Shown piece after piece: positions 53,872-63,316 of a DNA stretch of 64,000 nucleotides; the first letter of the stretch is position 1, and every line of letters starts with the position of its first letter. This DNA is from an uncultured Saccharospirillaceae bacterium (GTDB lineage: Bacteria > Pseudomonadota > Gammaproteobacteria > Pseudomonadales > Oceanobacteraceae): positions 310,001 to 374,000 of the forward strand of contig CANNFT010000001.1 in the NCBI GenBank assembly GCA_947503895.1, in the 5' to 3' direction. Both the position numbers and the translations under genes were made by a program. The notes under the pieces are model-generated. The model saw only the letters and a list, made by a program, of their open reading frames with translations. It ran no database searches and had not been told where the DNA came from.

Positions 53872-56800
53872 ATGAATATATCTGATATCAGCATAAAGCG
53901 GCCGGTCTTCGCGACGGTGCTGAATGTTCTGGTAATACTATTGGGCCTCATAGCCTACGATCAATTAACGGTGCGAGAGTATCCTAATATTGACGTTCCT
54001 GTGGTGACGGTCGAAACATATTATCCTGGTGCAAACGCACGGATTATGGAATCACAAATCACTCAGATTTTAGAGGATTCACTCTCAGGTGTAGAAGGCA
54101 TTGATTATATGTCTTCCAAAAGCAGCGCTGAGAAATCACAGATTACAGTCAACTTTCGATTGGACCGTGACGCTGACGCAGCAGCAAGTGATGTACGTGA
54201 TCGAGTTGGCCGAGTACGAGGTCAATTACCGAGCGACATTGAAGAACCCATCGTCGCAAAAGTTGAAGCCGATGCTCAACCCATTATCTGGCTAGCGTTT
54301 TCAAGTGATAGACACACTGCTCTTGAAGTCACGAGCTTTGCAGAACGTCGAGTGAAAGACCCGCTGCAAACGATTAAAGGTGTGGCCAGCGTTCAAGTGG
54401 TCGGTCAACGAGAATACGCGATGCGTATATGGTTAGATCGAAACAAAATGGCCGCACACAGCATCACACCGCAAGATATTGAATCTGCCCTGCGACAGCA
54501 AAACCTTGAAGTTCCAGCAGGTCGCGTAGAAAGTGCACAACGAGAGTTCACCGTTTTAGCTGAGACCGACCTGAAGACCCCTGAGCAATTTGGCAACATT
54601 ATATTGCGCAAAGAACAAGGTTATTTAGTGCGTCTTAAAGACGTAGCAAAGATCGCGATTGGTGCTAAAAGCGAACGGGTTATCTCACGCTTCAATGGCG
54701 AAAGTGCGGTTGCACTGGGTGTCGTGAAACAGTCTACCGCTAACCCACTGGATGTTAGCGCGGGCGTACAAGCGATGTTGCCAGAGATTCGTAATAATTT
54801 ACCAGAAGGCATGGCAGTGGGAATCGCCTACGACTCATCCGTCTTTATTTCTCGCTCCATTGATTCCGTTTACACGACGATACTAGAAGCCGTTGCACTG
54901 GTTGTCATTGTGATTTTCTTATTCTTAAGAAATTTCCGCGCCACTATTATTCCCTTGGTGACTATCCCAGTGTCATTAATTGGTGCTTTCGCCATGATGG
55001 CGCTCTTCAATTTCAGTATCAATACCCTCACCTTGCTCGCCATGGTGCTCGCCATTGGCTTGGTAGTAGACGATGCTATCGTGGTGTTAGAAAACATCTA
55101 CCGATATATCGAAGAAGGCATGAAGCCGCTGGCCGCAGCCTTTAAAGGTATGCGCGAAATTGCATTTGCCGTCATCGCTATGACGTTCACTCTGGCCGCT
55201 GTATTTGCACCGGTTGCTTTCACACCGGGCCGTACCGGTAAACTTTTTTCTGAGTTTGCATTAACACTCGCAGGCGCGGTCATCGTTTCTGGCTTTGTCG
55301 CCCTCACGCTTGCACCTATGCTGTCTTCCAAACTGCTGCGCCACGACCCAAATCCTGGGCAGTTTTATCTGAAAGGCGAGGCATTTTTAAATGCATTAAC
55401 GAATGGCTACCGTAAACTGTTGAGCGCAGCATTAAACGTAAAGTATGTGATCATTGCATTAGGTTTATTGACGATTGTCGGGACAGGGGTAGCTTACAAA
55501 ATGTTGCCTTCTGAATTATCACCTGTTGAAGACCGTGGGTTTGTTATTGGTTTTTCAATTGCACCTGAAGGCGCAACGACAGAATATGTCGACCGTTATG
55601 CCAAGCAAATTGAAGGTCTATACAGCCAACTTCCTGAGCAAGAAAAATACTTTATGATTGTCGGCTACCCTGCCTCTACGAACAGCATATCGTTCTTAGG
55701 TGTGAAGGACTGGGCTGAGCGTGAGCGCAGCGTGCAGGAAATCGCTGGCGGATTGATGGGGCCAATGTTTGGTGGCATTACTGGCACGATGTCGTTTCCA
55801 ATGATGCCTCCTTCATTGGGACAAAGCATCGTTAGCCGCCCTGTTGAGTTTGTCGTGCAAACCACAGATTCCTACGAGAAACTCAATCAGTTGACGCAAG
55901 CCTTGATGATGAAGGTGTATACCAATCCAATGTTCACGCAGCCGGATGCCGATTTAAAACTCAACAAGCCAGAACTAAACATTCAGGTTCAACGTGACAA
56001 AGCAGCAGACATTGGCGTGCCAGTCGAGTCCATTGGTCGCACGTTAGAAACAATGATGGCCAGTAGAGACGTGACTCGCTTCAAAAAAGATGGCGAACAG
56101 TATGATGTGGTGGTTCAAGTTGAGGATGTCGATCGCGCTTCACCGCAGGATATTACGCAAGTTTATGTGAGAAGTGATCAAGGCCAAATGGTTCAACTAG
56201 CCAACCTCGTCACCGTAGAAGAAACCGTCGCACCGAAAGAACTTAATCACTTCAATAAATTGAAAGCTGCGACCATTCAAGCTGGTCTCGCTCCTGGTGT
56301 TGCACTAGAAGACGCTTTGGCCTTCCTAAATAGCGCAGTCAAAGAGCTGGCTAAAGAAATGAACGTGCAAGTACAAGTTGATTACGGCGGTCAATCACGA
56401 GAGTTTAAAGAGTCCAGTGAAGGGTTAATGATGACGTTTATTCTTGCGCTCGCATTTATCTACTTGGTGTTAGCCGCTCAGTTCGAAAGTTTTAAAAGCC
56501 CGTTCATCATTATGCTTTCCGTTCCTCCTGCGCTTCTCGGTGCATTGTTAACGTTAATGCTTGTGGGTGGCACACTGAATGTTTATAGCCAAATCGGGCT
56601 GTTAACGTTGGTCGGCCTAATCACGAAGCACGGAATATTAATTGTAGAGTTTGCTAACCAGCTTCAAACAGCCGGTAAGAGCAAGCTAGAGGCGGTCATT
56701 GAATCTGCTTCTCTTCGGTTACGCCCTATTCTCATGACAACAGCAGCCATGGTACTGGGCGCCATACCATTGGCATTAGCCACAGGAGCGGGTGCAGAAA

Positions 56801-56946
56801 GTCGTGAACAAATCGGCTGGGTCATCGTCGGCGGCATGACCTTCGGTACTTTGCTCACCATTTTTGTTGTTCCTGCATTTTACTTGCTGATAGCAGGTAA
56901 GCCTAAGGTCATTGTCGATCCAAATGCGGAGCAGCAAACTGCCTAG
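53872..56946 (+). CDS. RND (HAE1-family) multidrug efflux pump
   Basis: 1024 residues with twelve membrane helices in the usual 1+5 and 1+5 arrangement. The start is MNISDISIKRPVFATVLNVL-like (quoted to 20). In helix 4, LVVDDAIVVLENIYR carries the paired Asp residues of the proton path; a later NFRATIIPLVTIPVSLIG helix and ITKHGILIVEFANQ in the second half match HAE1 pumps. It exports drugs, dyes, or self-made toxic compounds together with the adaptor upstream. Substrate range cannot be read from the sequence. A strong terminator follows at 56973-56997. Confidence 0.95.
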   Translation: MNISDISIKRPVFATVLNVLVILLGLIAYDQLTVREYPNIDVPVVTVETYYPGANARIMESQITQILEDSLSGVEGIDYMSSKSSAEKSQITVNFRLDRDADAAASDVRDRVGRVRGQLPSDIEEPIVAKVEADAQPIIWLAFSSDRHTALEVTSFAERRVKDPLQTIKGVASVQVVGQREYAMRIWLDRNKMAAHSITPQDIESALRQQNLEVPAGRVESAQREFTVLAETDLKTPEQFGNIILRKEQGYLVRLKDVAKIAIGAKSERVISRFNGESAVALGVVKQSTANPLDVSAGVQAMLPEIRNNLPEGMAVGIAYDSSVFISRSIDSVYTTILEAVALVVIVIFLFLRNFRATIIPLVTIPVSLIGAFAMMALFNFSINTLTLLAMVLAIGLVVDDAIVVLENIYRYIEEGMKPLAAAFKGMREIAFAVIAMTFTLAAVFAPVAFTPGRTGKLFSEFALTLAGAVIVSGFVALTLAPMLSSKLLRHDPNPGQFYLKGEAFLNALTNGYRKLLSAALNVKYVIIALGLLTIVGTGVAYKMLPSELSPVEDRGFVIGFSIAPEGATTEYVDRYAKQIEGLYSQLPEQEKYFMIVGYPASTNSISFLGVKDWAERERSVQEIAGGLMGPMFGGITGTMSFPMMPPSLGQSIVSRPVEFVVQTTDSYEKLNQLTQALMMKVYTNPMFTQPDADLKLNKPELNIQVQRDKAADIGVPVESIGRTLETMMASRDVTRFKKDGEQYDVVVQVEDVDRASPQDITQVYVRSDQGQMVQLANLVTVEETVAPKELNHFNKLKAATIQAGLAPGVALEDALAFLNSAVKELAKEMNVQVQVDYGGQSREFKESSEGLMMTFILALAFIYLVLAAQFESFKSPFIIMLSVPPALLGALLTLMLVGGTLNVYSQIGLLTLVGLITKHGILIVEFANQLQTAGKSKLEAVIESASLRLRPILMTTAAMVLGAIPLALATGAGAESREQIGWVIVGGMTFGTLLTIFVVPAFYLLIAGKPKVIVDPNAEQQTA

Positions 56947-56972
56947 CTCGGCACTTAATCCAACCTAAGCAG

Positions 56973-56997
56973 AAACCCGGCATTCGCCGGGTTTTTT
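56973..56997 (+). terminator. Terminator of the RND efflux operon
   Basis: AAACCCGGC-ATTC-GCCGGGTTT stem (9 bp), ending in six T, 26 nt after the pump stop codon. Confidence 0.92.
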
Positions 56998-57193
56998 ATG
57001 CATGAGGCACGCTTTTCCTGAGCGATGCTGCCTACGTTTAACCAATGCCATTCAATCGAATACTCATTTGCAAAAAATACTCGGTTATAGTCAATAATTA
57101 GAGCAGCCTTCTGTATAATCTCGGCCACTTTTACGATGACCAGTATCGGGCCGTTGAATAACAACCCGTATCTACACAGTATTGAGGCAAATC

Positions 57194-58231
57194 ATGACTG
57201 ATCAAATTACCATCACTCGCCCAGATGATTGGCACTTGCACGTCAGAGATGGTGAAATTTTAGCCCACACTGTACCGGCTACCGCCCGCGTCATGGGACG
57301 CGCCATCATCATGCCCAATCTTCAGCCACCGGTCATGAACGCAGAGCAAGCGCAAGCCTATCGAACTCGCATACTTCAACATACTCCGAAAGGCGCTCAG
57401 TTTGATCCGCTCATGGTGCTTTACCTAACCGACCAAACCACACCAGAAATGATTGCTGCTGCGAAGGCCACAGGCCAAGTTGTGGCGGTCAAGCTTTACC
57501 CTGCTGGAGCGACCACAAATTCCGATTCTGGTGTCACAGACTTATCACGTTTAGATGATATCTGTGCCGCACTCATCGAGCACGACATGCCACTGCTCGT
57601 GCACGGTGAAGTCACGGCCGATCATGTAGATATTTTTGATCGTGAAAAAAGCTTTTTGGACACCATATTGGACCCACTGGTCAACCGAAATCCCGATTTG
57701 CGCATGGTGGTAGAACACATCACCACAAAAGACGCGGCAGATTTTGTCACATCTCATGGCCAGAACGTTGCCGCTACGATTACCGTTCAGCATCTTGCCT
57801 ATAATCGTAATCACATGCTGGTAGGCGGCATTAAACCTCACTTTTATTGCTTACCGATTCTTAAGCGCAACACCCATCAACAAGCTCTGCAAGATGCCGT
57901 TGTCAGTGGTAGTTCACAATTTTTCTTAGGTACGGACTCCGCGCCACACGCGAAAGGCGCAAAGGAAAGCGCTTGTGGATGTGCAGGTTGCTTCACAGCG
58001 TATGGCGCGATCGAATTGTATGCTGAAATTTTTGAAGACTTAGGCGTACTCGACAAACTGGAAGGGTTTGCCAGTTTTCATGGGCCAGATTTTTATAAAA
58101 TGCCACGCAACACGGACAGTATTACATTGATAAAATCACCATGGACTGTGCCTGCAGAGATGCCTTTCGCAAACGATGTGATCGTACCACTGCGTGCAGG
58201 TGATACCTTACGCTGGAAATTGGCCGAATAA
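57194..58231 (+). CDS. pyrC: Dihydroorotase
   Basis: 345 residues from the ATG at 57194 with GAGG six bases upstream (a TTG at 57182 lies upstream and is rejected). Class II (PyrC) dihydroorotase of pyrimidine synthesis, closing carbamoyl-aspartate to dihydroorotate in the cytoplasm. Metal-site motif HLHVRDG is at the start, the carbamylated Lys in [17 protein letters not shown], later His pairs (LVHGEV, VVEHIT), and [13 protein letters not shown] near the end. Not part of an obvious operon with the following recombinase, though it is only 25 bp away. Confidence 0.95.
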   Translation: MTDQITITRPDDWHLHVRDGEILAHTVPATARVMGRAIIMPNLQPPVMNAEQAQAYRTRILQHTPKGAQFDPLMVLYLTDQTTPEMIAAAKATGQVVAVKLYPAGATTNSDSGVTDLSRLDDICAALIEHDMPLLVHGEVTADHVDIFDREKSFLDTILDPLVNRNPDLRMVVEHITTKDAADFVTSHGQNVAATITVQHLAYNRNHMLVGGIKPHFYCLPILKRNTHQQALQDAVVSGSSQFFLGTDSAPHAKGAKESACGCAGCFTAYGAIELYAEIFEDLGVLDKLEGFASFHGPDFYKMPRNTDSITLIKSPWTVPAEMPFANDVIVPLRAGDTLRWKLAE

Positions 58232-58256
58232 CCGTAAGCGGAAGTTTTAAAAAAAC

Positions 58257-59513
58257 ATGACGTTAACCAACATTAAACCGACGCCAATCTTTGATAATTT
58301 GGATTACATTCCAAATCCATATCAGTTACAGGTGATGGATGCCTCTACTTGGCAAGCAACAGAAGCAGCAAATCAAGACCTTCTGTTAACGTCTCGTTTT
58401 CTATACAGCTACCGCGGGAGCACGGCCACCTACAATGCGTATCGCCGAGAAGTCGAACGTTTATTACAGTGGACCTGGGTCGTGCACCAATCGAATTTGA
58501 AAGACTTACGTCGCGAACACATTGAAGAATTTATCGACTTTGTCATTCAACCCCCTCTCAACTGGATCGGCACCAAAAATGTTGCCCGCTTTAAAAATCA
58601 GAGTGGAAATCGAATCGCAAACACAGAATGGCGCCCATTCGTTGCTAGCGTATCCAAGGTGGATCACCGATCTGCAAAGTCCGCAAACCCAAAAACCTAC
58701 ACACCATCCCAAAAGGCGATTCAGTCTACATTTGCTATTTTGTCTTCTTTTTTTAATTACCTAATGCAAGAGGAATACCTTGCTGGCAATCCTGTTGCAC
58801 TGATTCGGCAAAAAAGTAAGTACATTCAGAAGACCCAATATAAAGAACGAGTCCGACGCATCAGTAATTACCAATGGGATGAAGTGATGCGCGTGATTGA
58901 AACATTGGCTGAACAAAATCCGCAGCAACATGAGCGAACATTGTTCATCGTACATTGTTTGCTGGGAATGTACCTGCGGGTATCTGAACTCGTAGCGGAT
59001 GAGCGTTCAACCCCCGTCATGGGCGATTTTCGAGTTGATCAAGACCGAAACTGGTGGTTCCACGTCGTCGGTAAAGGCAATAAAAGCCGAATGGTCACCG
59101 TTTCTAACGATATGCTCAGCGCGCTCAAGCGTTATCGTGTACACCTAGGACTCCCACCTCTGCCCTACCCAGGCGAACAAACACCTTTGATTCCCAAAGT
59201 CCACGGTCATGGAGCCGTGACCAGTACACGACAAATTCGGTACTTGATTCAACAATGTTTCGACTTAGCGTATGAATCACTCGTAGAACGTGGGCAGGAT
59301 TTAGACGCTACAGAATTACGTGCTGCTACGGTTCACTGGCTAAGACACACCGGTATTTCAGAAGACGTAAAAATCAGACCAAGAGAGCATGTAAAAGAAG
59401 ATGCGGGCCATGCCAGCATGGCAACTACGGACAAGTATATTGATTCAGAACTGCGTGAGCGTCATGCCAGTGCGGTTAATAAACGCACCCGACGTGATGC
59501 GGAAGACGCTTAA
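58257..59513 (+). CDS. Tyrosine recombinase / integrase
   Basis: 418 residues; an N-terminal core-binding domain (~45-200, with TYNAYRREVERLLQW) and a catalytic domain from ~215. Catalytic motifs: Arg in YLRVSELVA, Lys in VGKGNKSRM, H-x-x-R in HWLRHTGIS, and nucleophile Tyr in TTDKYIDSE after DAGH. It has a ~40-residue N-terminal extension over XerC/D. It starts 25 bp after pyrC. With no tRNA and no attachment repeats found, its target site is unknown. It and the left-hand recombinase at 4959-5999 are different subfamilies. The AT-rich accessory stretch to its right could be its cargo. Confidence 0.88.
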   Translation: MTLTNIKPTPIFDNLDYIPNPYQLQVMDASTWQATEAANQDLLLTSRFLYSYRGSTATYNAYRREVERLLQWTWVVHQSNLKDLRREHIEEFIDFVIQPPLNWIGTKNVARFKNQSGNRIANTEWRPFVASVSKVDHRSAKSANPKTYTPSQKAIQSTFAILSSFFNYLMQEEYLAGNPVALIRQKSKYIQKTQYKERVRRISNYQWDEVMRVIETLAEQNPQQHERTLFIVHCLLGMYLRVSELVADERSTPVMGDFRVDQDRNWWFHVVGKGNKSRMVTVSNDMLSALKRYRVHLGLPPLPYPGEQTPLIPKVHGHGAVTSTRQIRYLIQQCFDLAYESLVERGQDLDATELRAATVHWLRHTGISEDVKIRPREHVKEDAGHASMATTDKYIDSELRERHASAVNKRTRRDAEDA

Positions 59514-59536
59514 ATTAAAAATTTCGACATCTATCA

Positions 59537-59575
59537 CTCATCTTTTAACCGAAATAGTTTCAGGTTTTTGATGAG
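59537..59575. terminator. Imperfect hairpin after the second recombinase gene
   Basis: CTCATC (59537-59542) pairs with GATGAG (59570-59575); inside it AACC pairs with GGTT and GAAA with TTTC, with internal loops. No good T-tract. Possibly a weak bidirectional end signal between two convergent genes. Confidence 0.4.
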
Positions 59576-59600
59576 CGAGCGAGCGAGTGTGTTTGATTGA

Positions 59601-59885
59601 TTAATCGCCGATAAAAATGATGCCATAACCCTCTACATCCGATTGTTTTAGAATACCGATCAATGATCTGTAAATCTCACTGCCATTAGCTGAAGACTCA
59701 AGAGCTTCGATAAGCGGAATCACGGTAGAGCTTAATTTTAGATCGCTATACTGATCAATTAACAATCCAGTATTAGCACTGTAGGTTTCTATTGCAGGCA
59801 ATAGATCCTGATACTCTGATTCGTTAATTGTTAGCAGGAGGTCTTCTGGCCGACCATTTTTCAATCTATGAATATCTATGCCCAT
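59601..59885 (-). CDS. Hypothetical protein
   Basis: 94 residues, acidic and helical (ESEYQDLLPAIETYSANTGL, STVIPLIEALESSANGSEIY). The composition is coding-like and the frame is clean, but I do not recognise the family and there is no operon partner. It ends EGYGIIFIGD. It could be a small cytoplasmic regulator or an immunity-type protein; nothing in the sequence decides it. Confidence 0.6.
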   Translation of the reverse strand: MGIDIHRLKNGRPEDLLLTINESEYQDLLPAIETYSANTGLLIDQYSDLKLSSTVIPLIEALESSANGSEIYRSLIGILKQSDVEGYGIIFIGD

Positions 59886-60032
59886 CGGTCTGCACCTTTA
59901 TCGATCTATTCATGTATTTTCTTCACTGTGTCGTGCCAACTCTACCGCATACCACCTTAAACAAGGGTTTCAAGGTAACTAAGCACATTTAACCTCAATC
60001 TCCTATTACCGGATAAAATCAATGTATATTGA

Positions 60033-60422
60033 TTACTTTTTATTCGGAATACTAACACCCAATATTTCTTCTGTAAGCTTTAGGTTATCACGCCCTAAAA
60101 AAGGCACTAACTCAACCATCAGGGTTCTTGTGTCTATAATAGTGTAGCTTGACTCGGAACACCCCGTACCACCACATCGAGCATTGATAAGCGCTTTGTA
60201 TTCCCCTCTCTGATTCTTAACACATATAAATCTGGTGTAATCAATACTGTGTTTCCATAATGATGTCTTTCGTCCATGGCTTGTTGCCTGTATATAAAGC
60301 CTCGAGCTTTCATACTTGCCAATTTCCTCGATGTTGAAAACTGCATCCCCGCAACTGTATTCTTCAGATAAAGCAGAAAATGATAATAATGCCAAATATA
60401 TTAAACTGAATAGTTTATTCAT
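60033..60422 (-). CDS. Hypothetical secreted protein
   Basis: The ATG at 60422 (MNKLFSLIYLALLSFSALSEE) gives 129 residues with a good signal peptide; a longer frame upstream is unlikely. The mature part is small and has four Cys (CGDAVF, RFICVK, ARCGGTGC), probably in disulfides. No family recognised. Convergence and spacing give no operon hint. Confidence 0.6.
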   Translation of the reverse strand: MNKLFSLIYLALLSFSALSEEYSCGDAVFNIEEIGKYESSRLYIQATSHGRKTSLWKHSIDYTRFICVKNQRGEYKALINARCGGTGCSESSYTIIDTRTLMVELVPFLGRDNLKLTEEILGVSIPNKK

Positions 60423-60766
60423 GAACTTCTGGTCCGGATTATTAAAACTGTATTTTCTCTTATAACATTTAATTATGCACCCTCTCATTTTTCACTTCCT
60501 CCCGCCGCCTATATTACAACCGATCCAATTAAACTTAATTTTCTTTATCTGCAACGTATGCACGGACAACACTATTAGTTTACCGCTGAAAACTTGAGCG
60601 CATCACGCCGTTAGATTGGAGCGGAAAACCAAGATGTGCAAGCTTAAATTACATCATGAACTCCGACAATTACTCAAACTCATTTTCGACAAAGCATTCA
60701 ACGATTCACAAGCTGAAAAAATTCAATGCTCTCCCGCTCTATTTACTGACCTATGATACTGTCATC
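60423..60766. other. Intergenic stretch of accessory region
   Basis: 344 bp between two minus-strand small genes. AT-rich; no gene, repeat or terminator I can support. Confidence 0.35.
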
Positions 60767-60964
60767 TTAATTCTCGTCGCTGTCTTTATTAATTTCCTTA
60801 CTTTCACTAAATATTGATTCAAAGCTAAACCAATAATGCCCAGTAAGATTTTTTGAAAGAAGCGCTGAAACAATAAGAGCCGGCATTCCAGCTCCCCACT
60901 GATTCGTTAATATCAAATAGAATGATCCTATAAACAAACTAACAATTATTAAATTCTTGACCAC
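60767..60964 (-). CDS. Small hydrophobic hypothetical protein
   Basis: 65 residues, two membrane segments (~1-20 and ~25-45) and a charged C-terminal tail (SESKEINKDSDEN). AT-rich. No family recognised. Confidence 0.5.
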   Translation of the reverse strand: MVKNLIIVSLFIGSFYLILTNQWGAGMPALIVSALLSKNLTGHYWFSFESIFSESKEINKDSDEN

Positions 60965-62333
60965 CAGCGACTCCTTATTTTAAATCCTTGCGATATAACA
61001 TTTTCATTGTGTCGAATTCTCCCTCTTAACAATTGCATTGCATCAAATTGATTAGCAATCTGAGATACCAAATGGATAGCGCTTTGCTACCAAGAAGTCT
61101 TCGAAGCGGACAAGCTATATGGAGCAGATTGAATGCCGAAGGCACCCATCGGCTGAGCGGCCAGACACTGTTCATAAATGACGCCGCCTTTCAAAGGAGA
61201 CTGACGCCGAAGTAATATGCTACAGAACTTCCCTAAGGGGGCTGGTGGTCATTCCAATTTCTATGTGTTGCTTTTATTGATTTAACCCATTTGGTTTCAA
61301 TAGTTCGCCTTGCGATTGAAAAGACCACTCGGCCAGAGCCTAAAGTGACGTGATAGAGATACTCTTGAAACAATAGTTCAAGACCTCACCACACGTTTCT
61401 TTCGACCCATACCTCTTTCGGACAGCCCCAAAATTAGGCACGCCATTCAATCGCTGAGCAGTAGAATGCATGCTGATTTATTGAATACGTATCTCAGTGA
61501 ATACTTTAATAAAACGCTTCTATCCTGATGCTGGAACGGGTCAAGTTGACAACCTAATCATAACTCCAATCCCATAAATTGGCTCACTGTAAATAATTAA
61601 TGCCTAATGAGTGTGTTTAATACGTCAATATTATTCGAAAGAAAATGAATTTTTTTGAATGCTACTGTTAATTTTGTCAGTAGAATAATTATTTCCGCTC
61701 GATCTCTAGAATCTAATTATCAGACCTAAAAGACTAAAATATACTACCCCTCCATGAAGCTTCTACAGAAATTCAGTTCTTCCGTACTTTTATCTGACTT
61801 TACTGCCATAAATTTAAGAACAAAGGATCAGCCCATATTAAATTATCTAATCCAAACCAATTTAAGGCTCTCAATTTCATTAGGGATATAGCATGAGTCC
61901 ATTCGATCAAAAACAACAAATACACTGTCATTTATGCCAGTATCGCGGGCAGGTGAAAGCAATTTTTCACCCATAAAACTCGTGCTGAAGATTTTTTCTA
62001 ATGCTATATTAGTATTTCCATTCCGAATATCTCATCTAAAATCCCGCCTGACTTATTAGCCAAAAGAGGAAGTCAAACACTAAAAAAGCTTGCTATAGAA
62101 AATCTAAAACACCGATTCACGATTTTCTCAAGTCATTCAGAAAATTTAAATTGGGGTAGCTGTGTAAGGCACACTTGCTCCTAATGAATTCACCTGATGA
62201 CGGATAACAAGCGAGTAGCCAGTAGGACGAAGTGAGTTGTATCCAGTATTTATTCGATTGGAAAATCGTTAGATAAATCGAAAGCACTCATGCTTTTCGA
62301 CTTAGACAAATGATAATAAACAAGGGATATTTA
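60965..62333. other. Long non-coding stretch with a GC-rich segment
   Basis: About 1.37 kb without a convincing gene. A GC-rich segment at ~61075-61215 stands out against the AT-rich surroundings. It holds a 60-codon frame (61033-61215) ending LNAEGTHRLSGQTLFINDAA plus a short tail, and a local stem GCCGA...TCGGC. It may be a gene remnant or a structured RNA. The rest is AT-rich, and I found no terminators or transposase fragments. Confidence 0.4.
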
Positions 62334-63290
62334 ATGAGAACGAACTTAAAAAACTGGCTAGCGGCTTGCCTTTCTACCGCTTGCTTGGTGACGACCAGCA
62401 TGGCGACCGCCCATGAAAGTGTACAAGGTGATGGGATATTGCCGGAGAACAATTTACACCTTCGTGATATTCACAGTAACAGCGATGTGACCGAGCAAGT
62501 CTTCAATGACATTCTCGATCAAATTGAAAACATTTATGCGCCCATTGTGTCTTACCACGGTGCGACGCTGAGTGTGGTTCGACGCTGGAGTGACAACACA
62601 GTCAATGCTTATGCCAGTCGCAGTGGCAATACTTGGAAGATTGAAATGTTTGGTGGTCTTGCAAGAGCACCAGAAGTCACGCCGGATGGCTTTGCTTTAG
62701 TCGCCTGCCATGAAATGGGACACCACTTAGGCGGCTTCCCGTTTAAAAGCGGACGCTGGGCTTCTTCTGAAGGTCAGTCAGACTATTTCGCTACTCAAGC
62801 CTGTGCTCGCCAATTGTGGGAACTTGAAGATAACAGCAGCGCTGGTCAATCCATCCCAATCTATGCGCGCATCCAGTGCAACAACGCATGGACTGACCAA
62901 GATGATCGCGAGCTCTGTTACCGTACCGCGCTCGCAGGTAAATCTCTTGCGCAACTGCTAGCTGCGTCATCGGGCTCCAATGTTGACTTTAATACGCCGG
63001 ATACCAGCGTCGTATCTGAAACCAACACCAATCACCCTGCTGCGCAATGTCGCCTCGATACCTATTTCCAAGGTTCTCTATGCGACGTTAAATTTGACAA
63101 CTGGTTTATCCCAGGCTTGAACGCAGATCTGGGGTCGGCATCTCTGTACGCAGAAATGGAAGCAGGCTACACATCTTGTAGTGCAGCCAACTACTGGCTC
63201 GGCTTCCCTGATGCAAACACCGCTTATCGCCCTAAGTGCTGGTATAAAAACCGGTTTACGGATGGCAGTAATTTCCCATTTAACTATTAA
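62334..63290 (+). CDS. Secreted zinc metallopeptidase (M48-like gluzincin)
   Basis: The ATG at 62334 (MRTNLKNWLAACLSTACLV) gives 318 residues with a signal peptide (ending TAHES), AAGGG just upstream; the frame to 62310 is rejected. Zinc motif H126-E-M-G-H130 and third ligand E146 in SEGQSDYFA, matching the HExxH...ExxxD pattern of M48-type gluzincins. The rest is Cys-containing and of unknown fold. It is 26 bp upstream of the Hint-domain gene on the same strand, so the two probably form one operon and may act together outside the cytoplasm. Confidence 0.78.
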   Translation: MRTNLKNWLAACLSTACLVTTSMATAHESVQGDGILPENNLHLRDIHSNSDVTEQVFNDILDQIENIYAPIVSYHGATLSVVRRWSDNTVNAYASRSGNTWKIEMFGGLARAPEVTPDGFALVACHEMGHHLGGFPFKSGRWASSEGQSDYFATQACARQLWELEDNSSAGQSIPIYARIQCNNAWTDQDDRELCYRTALAGKSLAQLLAASSGSNVDFNTPDTSVVSETNTNHPAAQCRLDTYFQGSLCDVKFDNWFIPGLNADLGSASLYAEMEAGYTSCSAANYWLGFPDANTAYRPKCWYKNRFTDGSNFPFNY

Positions 63291-63316
63291 AACCACGTTT
63301 AATAAGGATTATTAAC

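Noticed and set aside
61100..61200. Glycine-riboswitch-like fragments (GCCGAAGG, GACGCCGAAG)
   Set aside because: Isolated core words without the remaining aptamer elements; the nearest downstream gene is over 1 kb away.
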